A DNA stretch of 64,000 nt from Polyporus tsugae (Eukaryota; Basidiomycota; Agaricomycetes; Polyporales; Polyporaceae): contig JAHRBS010000012.1 of NCBI GenBank assembly GCA_024305745.1, positions 2,423,001-2,487,000 on the forward strand. Direction: 5' to 3'. Of this stretch, positions 57,868 to 64,000 are shown one piece after another. Each line of letters opens with the position of its first letter. Positions within the stretch are counted from its first letter, which is position 1. The notes beneath the pieces are model-generated. The model did not search any database and had not been told where the DNA came from. It saw only the letters and a program-made list of their open reading frames with translations. A program made the position numbers and the translations under genes.

Positions 57868-59304
57868 GATATGAGGTCGGCGTTCAGAGCTAAATAACTT
57901 GGATTGCCCCTGTTGCTGGGGTAACAGATGGCGTGGACCATGTCAGAGTATTGCATACAATTGAGTAAAGTATTTGTCCTCACGAGTGGCCGCTTCACGG
58001 GAGGAGAAGTTGCGGTGGCTGGAGGAGGAGGGACCATGTCGTGAACGGAGGCCTGCCTTGCTCGTGGGAGAGGGTAAGCAATGGAGGAGCGAAGGCCGAG
58101 CAAGCCGGCGTAACCTGCATAACTGACAGACGGGGAGATGCGGCAGACGAGGAAGCCCCAGCCGAAAGGTACATCTGGGCATCCACCGATCAAGGGATAG
58201 GGATGGCAGTTGAAGGAACGGGCAGGCAACAGCTTCGTGGTGATCTGTCGAGGTGGGACCTGTCACGGTTGCCGCAGCAAGGAAGATGGAAGCTCATGAG
58301 GCGTTGGCCGTCCATACAATGATACATGTGAGCGAACGGTCGAGGGAGAAGAAATGCCGAAACCAGCACTCGTGGGTGGCAATGCAGTGCGACTAGGTTC
58401 GATGGATCCGTACACATCGTATCGGCTTCCCGCCTCGCACGTGGGAACGGGGCTTGACACGGGTATGGTGCTGGCACGGTGAACAGCATTCCACCTGCAG
58501 TGATTACTGATGGCCGATAAGTTTTAGTGTAAACCACATGCCTATAAAGTCAACAAAACTTACAGCAACAGCATCCTAGCGACAGTTCCGGATCCCTGGT
58601 CGCCAGAGGTGCTGGTACTTACATTAGTATGGCGCCGGCAACTTGAAGGCGATCAATGATCGCCGAGTATAGGCGAGCAAGATTGAGTTGACCAGGGATC
58701 GCAGCGTAGACATCGCCGAGCAAAGTAACAAGCCCTGGCTTTAGGTCTTTCAATTGGAGGAGACGACGACGACGGTCCGAAAAAAAACTTGATTCCGGCG
58801 CTTGTTCTAGTGCTTGCCCGATCTGGTCGCCTGGGCGCTTGAGTTCAGCCTCTGGCCATGGATTCCGGACCAAGGTTCAACGACTGAGCCAAACACCTCT
58901 CCGAAACGGACGGTCTTGGTATGAAACTGTGTTTAGGATACATTTAATACATAGGTTTCCTTGGAATGAATTAGGAGCCGTCTCAGATAACTTGCAATTG
59001 TTGACACACGATATAACTTGGATACTATTTGAAACATAGACTACTTAGTCCCAGCTATACATATTACGGTGATGGCAACAAAATAAGAATAAGACATCTC
59101 GGAGCATCTATAAACCAGTTCGGCCGGGAAAAATAAATGGAGGAAACACAACGCTGTGGACAACAGGGACAAGCACACTGGGTATTATCGAGACAGAAAC
59201 CAACTTCCAAGACGTATTCGCCGCAGAGAAACCTTATGTTCAGCAGCACGGCGGCGTTCTAGTCGAATATCCCGCCGTCAACGGCGAACGAACGGTTGCC
59301 GCCG
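57868..59304. other. Unassigned; coding-like fragments on minus strand
   Basis: Minus-strand stretches look coded: CHPYPLIGGCPDVPFGWGF (about 58210-58150), GSRYDVYGSIEPSRTALPP (about 58430-58370) and an ORF 58873-58619 with LKRPGDQIGQALEQ and PGQLNLARLYSAI. They could be upstream exons of the membrane protein or parts of a decayed gene. No consistent exon chain could be built. Confidence 0.35.
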
Positions 59305-60520
59305 TCACCAGGGCGCGTCTGGGTCGAAGACGAAGGAGGCGTCGAAACCAGTCGTGCCGGCGATAAGGTGATAGAAATCGGACATGTCGGCGGCGAATAC
59401 GTCCAGGACCGCCCCGGGATCCCGTGGCTCAGGCTGCGGGAGAGCCGGTGATTCGTCGAGAGGGGATGGCTCTGGCCCTGCGGTCGGCGGAGATGGCACT
59501 GGGGGGGCGTCGGGGACGAGCGGAGGCGGCGAGAACAGCCTGAGGTCGAAGGGGTCAAGTCGAAGGGGTCGAATCGGCTGAGGTTGGAGGATGGGGAGAG
59601 GCTTGAAGACGGATGACTCGGAGGGAGGACATGCAGTCCGAGAGGTGGGCAGAACATCGTGGCAGAGCTGGTGCAGGCGACGCCTGAGAGACTTCGCCAA
59701 GTAAGGAAGGACCTGCGGCGCACAGTCGTTCCGCCGTCCGGAGGAGGACGCCGAGGAGCGATGGTATGGTGAATGCCTGTGCGACTGACGGCTCGACGTG
59801 GACGAACCCGACGGTGTCCACACAGGGCTCTCCGACGCCGATGTCGTCGCAGAGGCCTGAGAGGGCCTCATCGGGCAGTCACGGGCGAGACCGTGCGATT
59901 CGGTGTACGAGTCCCCTCGCGCGGTCCTCCCGCAGTGCTTGCAGTGAAACTCGTACGTGCCCACGTGCTGAGCCCGGACGTGCTTGCTCATACTGCCGGG
60001 CATCAGGCGGACCGTGCAACCCTTCCAGAGGCACTGCACTTGGCCCGTCTTGTCCCGAGTGGCATGCATCTCCACTAGGTGCTCACCGGTTTTAACGTGA
60101 GCATTCCACTCCCTGGCACGAAACGTCTTTTTGCAGATGCCCCATTCACACCTCACCATCGCGTTTGCGGCGGTGGTGGGGATGTCTTCGGTGGGATCGA
60201 GCTCCCTCTCCCTGGGCTTCGGCTGCCCGCGACGTGTGAACTTCCGTGCCTGTCCGTGGCTGGAGTTCGACGCGACAGGATACGAGTGCGCAGAGGCCTC
60301 GAGGGTTGCTGCAGGGTGGAGAGAGATACTGACAAGGGAAGACAAGTCAGCATGAGGGAAAGGGTCAAGTAAGAGAGTAGCGGGACTGAACACGCCGGAG
60401 TTGATGTCGAAAATATACGAAGGAAGAAACATACCCCTGTCCCGCAGGCATCGCAATCCCTGACGTAATTCCCGAGCAAGAGGCGGGGAACACATTGTAA
60501 GAAGACATCTCGAAGTTCAT
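59305..60520 (-). CDS. C2H2-like zinc-finger protein, paralogue 2
   Basis: Two exons in minus order, 60520-60435 and 60328-59305, give 369 residues. Exon 1 is MNFEMSSYNVFPASCSGITS and onward; the donor GTATGT at 60434 joins in frame to ISLHPAATLEAS. The finger region has MVRCEWGICKKTFRAREWNA, HVKTGEHLVEMHA, VQCLWKGCTVRLMPGSMSKH, VRAQHVGTYEFHCKHCG and DSYTESHGLARDCP. These cores match the genes at 30960 and 62676. The second half is Pro/Ser-rich with basic SLRRRLHQ and LPxPxP repeats. Likely nuclear and nucleic-acid-binding (inference). An intron in the 5' UTR is suggested by GTAAGT near 60585 and a CAG at about 60530. A TATA box lies further upstream at 60711. Confidence 0.78.
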
Positions 60521-60710
60521 GATGGTACTGACGAGGAAATTGTTAGTTCTACACTCTCGATATCAGGCCAACGGAAAAGACACTTACATGAGGGAGGGAG
60601 CGGACTGTAAAGAGGTCTAGCTGAGGTATCTTTTGGAAGAAGCGAATCGCAGAGAACAGGTCGCGATGGAGTACGGGAGAATATGGACTTCGAGACGCAG
60701 GACTGGGTGT

Positions 60711-60720
60711 TTTATATACT
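60711..60720 (-). promoter_or_regulatory. TATA box of C2H2-like paralogue 2
   Basis: AGTATATAAA on the minus strand, about 190 bases before the start codon, which leaves room for the 5' UTR intron. Confidence 0.5.
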
Positions 60721-60729
60721 ACCATGGTT

Positions 60730-62675
60730 GGGATGACGAAACCTAACCATGACGCGCGACTTGCGCCCCCAACATGCGGACGTGTTCGAAGAGCCTTTGA
60801 ATTTGCCTGGCTGGCCTTCTTTCTCCTTTGTGCTGCGTGGGTTGTGAGCGGACTTGACCGCAACCTTCGGAGATGAACGCGGCCGGGCGTCTCGAGGGCT
60901 GATTCCGTCCACATCGGTCGCTTTGACCATGCGGGAAGCGACTTCTTTGTTTTGACTCTCCTCGCATCAGAGTGATGGGATGTCCTGAAATACGGGGGCT
61001 TCGATTCCCTTTCCTGACGAGGGCTAATTCATCGGCATGCACGGCTCGCATTCATCGTGCCAAAGTGCTGCTCACCTCAGAGCGCATTCTGGGGATACTT
61101 TTATCCTATAAAATCCAAAAGGGGGGCTGTCCCTCACGTTTCACTGGGACGACTGGGCTCTGTGGCTGCCTTTGTCGCGGACCGTGCCGATTCCGGATGT
61201 CTCGCCATCTGTACACTACACGTAAGGCGAGTAATGAGTACCCTTCCTTCAAGGAAAGATTGACCAAATTGGCTCACCCATGCGCGCAATGGAAATTGGC
61301 GAATAATACCCAAAGTACAGCCTTGTAAATGGCTTGTTAGACGTGGCTCTTGCGGGATTGAACTGAGGACGTACGCAAGCAGACGTGGGTGCCGCGGTTG
61401 GCCATCGGGTGATGTCTCGGAAAGGCATTCGCACAGAGGATTAATTTGATGGAGAATCATGGCTGTCAATTTTGTTTTGGGACATCGAACCTCAAGGGGA
61501 AATCTAGTGAAGTTGAACGTCGCCAACGGGCATGGCAGTGCCATGCCATAGTATGGGACTACGAAATCCTTAGGCACTGGTTAGTTGCACGAGAATGAGG
61601 ATTTCACTCACAAACTGTACTTCGCATGAAGGATCATGGAACATCGTCAAGGATAATTTCGAATTCGTCATATCTCGATGAATGTTACGGCGTTTCAGTT
61701 GTGCAATCCACTACATTGGTGTGGATTTCTTTACATTCGCGGCTTTAAATAGCATGTGGGAGCGGATAATGAGGCTGGTGGAGATTTGGATGGCTTGGAT
61801 TAAACGAGGATTAGAACTTCAACAAAATCGCCCCGAACGAACTGCCAGCTCGGTTGCGCCGTGACGTGACGCAGACGTTGCGGTACACGTGAGCTTCCTT
61901 TCTAGGGAAAAGCCACGGCGCGCTTAGTGCTTCGGCATCCTCCGAGGCCACCCTTACCTTCCAAACTCCCATGAACTTCATCCCCTTACCACCTGTTTTC
62001 GCCATCAGAAAGCTCCATACTCGAGATGGGGTAGGGAATATGACACCTTATGTTTATACTGCCGAGTCACGTGGGAATCATCGCAGGTAAGTACTTAATG
62101 TGCAACGTAAGCTGAAAATCGGGAACTTACCACGACTACTGACAACGGTCTTCAGGGTCCACGCAGCATACTGGCAGCTGCAGCGGGTAGGCGAAGGTAG
62201 GCCTGACCTCTGGGAGTGTTTCCAAAACGGGACAATAACAGCCGCTGCCTTATTGTAAGGCGTGCCACGCTTTACTGACCCGCGTGGACGAGGCTTCCAT
62301 GGGAAATCGGTCACGCCGATGCAAAAGGCAACTCGCGCTTGAGTCACAACCTGGGAACCTTTGTTCGTCGTACAAACTGTACGGAACGACAAAGCGCTAC
62401 CAAATCTTGGCTGAGCGCTGAAGAAGCTCGCCGTACCCAAGCTGACATGAAGCACCCCGACCGGCAGCGTGATCAAGCGGCCTGTAAGCAGGGAAGCACA
62501 AAGGACTGGAAGGTCTGGATTGTCACATCGAAAAGTCCTTGCAGAGGCGCGCGTCTGGGCTGTGGTTAGGTCCGCAACAGTAAGCGCATATATGTTCGCC
62601 CTTCCCCGGTCACCTGTTGTTTACACCTTCCGCACTCCGCCTTCGCTCCCCGCCTGTACTTCTCCTACGCTCGAC
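60730..62675. other. Intergenic, no supported gene
   Basis: About 2 kb with only short motif-free ORFs on both strands. No repeats or transposase remnants noticed. Confidence 0.5.
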
Positions 62676-64000
62676 ATGGACTCATACAGCAACTTTGACC
62701 GGAGGTAAGCATTCGTTCGCCCGTTGTGAGAAAGCCTGTCGCTCACTTGCATTGGCTGCTCACAGCTTGACTCACGCCAACGCTGTTCCCCAACCCTCTC
62801 CGAACTACTTTACTTGGCCGAGCACTCTCTCCTACAGCACTCAGGATCGAGGGTTAGCTAACATTCAAAATTCGTAAGCGTCTTCATTCGTAGCCGATCC
62901 GGTCCCTGTCCAACCACTACTCCAGATCTGCCGTCAATATCGAAGCCACAGAGGCGTATGCGTCCTCAACCACTCAACCACCCCAGCCTATCACTGGTTC
63001 AAATCCTGCCTTTGGCGATAGCAACGGGAAACAAGAAGCGTTCCGCGTGCAACCCGTCATCCCGATCACGCAGAGCAAAAACCCTGGTGGTTGCGCAGGA
63101 TCCAGGTAAGCGTTCAATTCATTCTCCATGTTGGTAATCGTCGTGCCGACATCTATCGCCCTTGCACCAGTCCCGGCAACACGACTCTCGTCGCCACGCC
63201 ATCCTCAAACCATGGCGGATGTGTGTCGTCTACACATGCTGCCCTCGACATCTTGACGTCGGAGCGCGAAAAGCCCAAGTCTTACGAGGAGCTCTATCCA
63301 GGGTTCGATCCTGAAGAAGACGTGGAGGTGATCCCCTCCTGGATCCTCGATATATGTAAGTGGGGCAACTGCGAAGGCGTTCGGTGTAGATTAGACCGGA
63401 TGTGGTGGTGCCACATCTTCGCCTCGCACAGGGCGGAGATCTTGCCATCAGAGAATCAGCGCCCTGGCGTGCAGGTGACGTGTTTGTGGGATGGATGCGG
63501 GCGGAGCATGCAGCTGCAGAGCCTGAAGAAACACATCGAGGACGCGCATCTCTACTTGTACAGGCTCCAGTGCATCCACTGTGGGACCGAGAAACGGCGG
63601 GACTCCTATCGCGACACTCACGGCCCGGCGAGTACGTGTCCCAAGAATCCGCGCTTTCTGCAGCCCGCACCCGCTCCTCGCCCACCGCAACGTAGGAAGA
63701 AGGCGTCCGCTCAGCCAAACTCGATGCCCCCTCCGCCAGTTCCCAACCCTAACTCCCTTGTCCCTCCATCCACTCGTTCTGTACCTCTCTCCGCCAAGAA
63801 CGTTCGGTACACCCCATACCCTCAAGGTCCGATCACGGCCACCGCCCCCACAGGTAGCACCCGCCGAGCTCTGAGCGACATTCAAGTTCCCGCGCCGAGC
63901 AGCTTCCACGGTACCTCGTCTCCCGCGACCACCCCCGCGAAAACACTCGACACCTACTCACCTCAACTCGACATGCGCATGCAGTCGTTGTGGGGTTCTC
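62676..64000 (+). CDS. C2H2-like zinc-finger protein, paralogue 3 (3' end cut by window)
   Basis: Exons 62676-62704, 62766-62873, 62926-63105 and 63171 to beyond the right edge. The start MDSYSNFDR splices in frame to LTHANAVPQPSPNYFTWPST. The finger region is the clearest of the three: CKWGNCEGVRCRLDRMWWCH, IFASHRAEILPSENQRPG, VTCLWDGCGRSMQLQSLKKH, IEDAHLYLYRLQCIHCG and RRDSYRDTHGPASTCPKNPR. The downstream part is Pro/Ser/Ala-rich with RRALSDIQVPAPSS, continuing open to the end. Shared finger core and a low-complexity tail group it with 30960-31688 and 59305-60520. DNA or RNA binding is inferred from the Cys/His pattern only. The family is probably lineage-expanded. Confidence 0.8.

Overview
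The window looks like nuclear DNA of a filamentous basidiomycete, probably an Agaricomycete of the polypore type (inference from gene families). Genes are split by many 45-75 nt introns with GT-AG borders. Coding DNA is rich in G+C at third codon positions, which creates long spurious antisense ORFs. Gene content fits this: NRPS-like adenylate-forming reductases, small RlpA/barwin-like secreted proteins, F-box remnants, BTB proteins, GH128, an S10 carboxypeptidase and C2H2-like proteins. I see no rRNA, tRNA, CRISPR or virus genes.

Layout. 0-13.7 kb: the 5' part of one NRPS-like reductase gene (minus, cut by the left edge), an RlpA-like pseudogene, an RlpA-like gene, an F-box-like pseudogene, and a second complete NRPS-like adenylation-carrier-reductase gene (plus). 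15-24 kb: a housekeeping-like block with a BEM46/ABHD13-type hydrolase, a small secreted protein, and a divergent pair of ER-associated degradation factors, Cue1-like and UBX/FAF2-like. 24.5-30 kb: three tandem BTB genes, the third frameshifted, with a stray copy of the UBX gene's 3' end between the first two. 31-40 kb: a C2H2-like gene, a FAD monooxygenase, and two genes for small subunits of serine palmitoyltransferase. 41-42 kb: a 701-bp internally deleted Tc1/mariner element with 108-bp inverted repeats and a TA duplication, sitting inside what reads as a 57-nt intron once it is removed. 42.8-53.3 kb: GH128, a second F-box-like pseudogene beside a second RlpA-like gene, a serine carboxypeptidase, and a third RlpA-like gene. 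54-64 kb: two lineage-type hypotheticals (one with PD-(D/E)XK-like spacing), a single-pass membrane protein, and two more C2H2-like genes, the last cut by the right edge.

The region is shaped by local duplication. There is an inverted duplication of an [RlpA-like + F-box-like] unit 40 kb apart, the tandem BTB array, a pair of ssSPT genes, a pair of NRPS-like genes and three C2H2-like genes. Several copies are decayed. The clearest functional pairing is the Cue1-like/UBX pair around a 277-bp shared promoter. The most unusual structural feature is the mariner derivative in an intron-like site. All exon borders were read by eye from splice signals, reading phase and paralogue comparison; no search or splice predictor was run.
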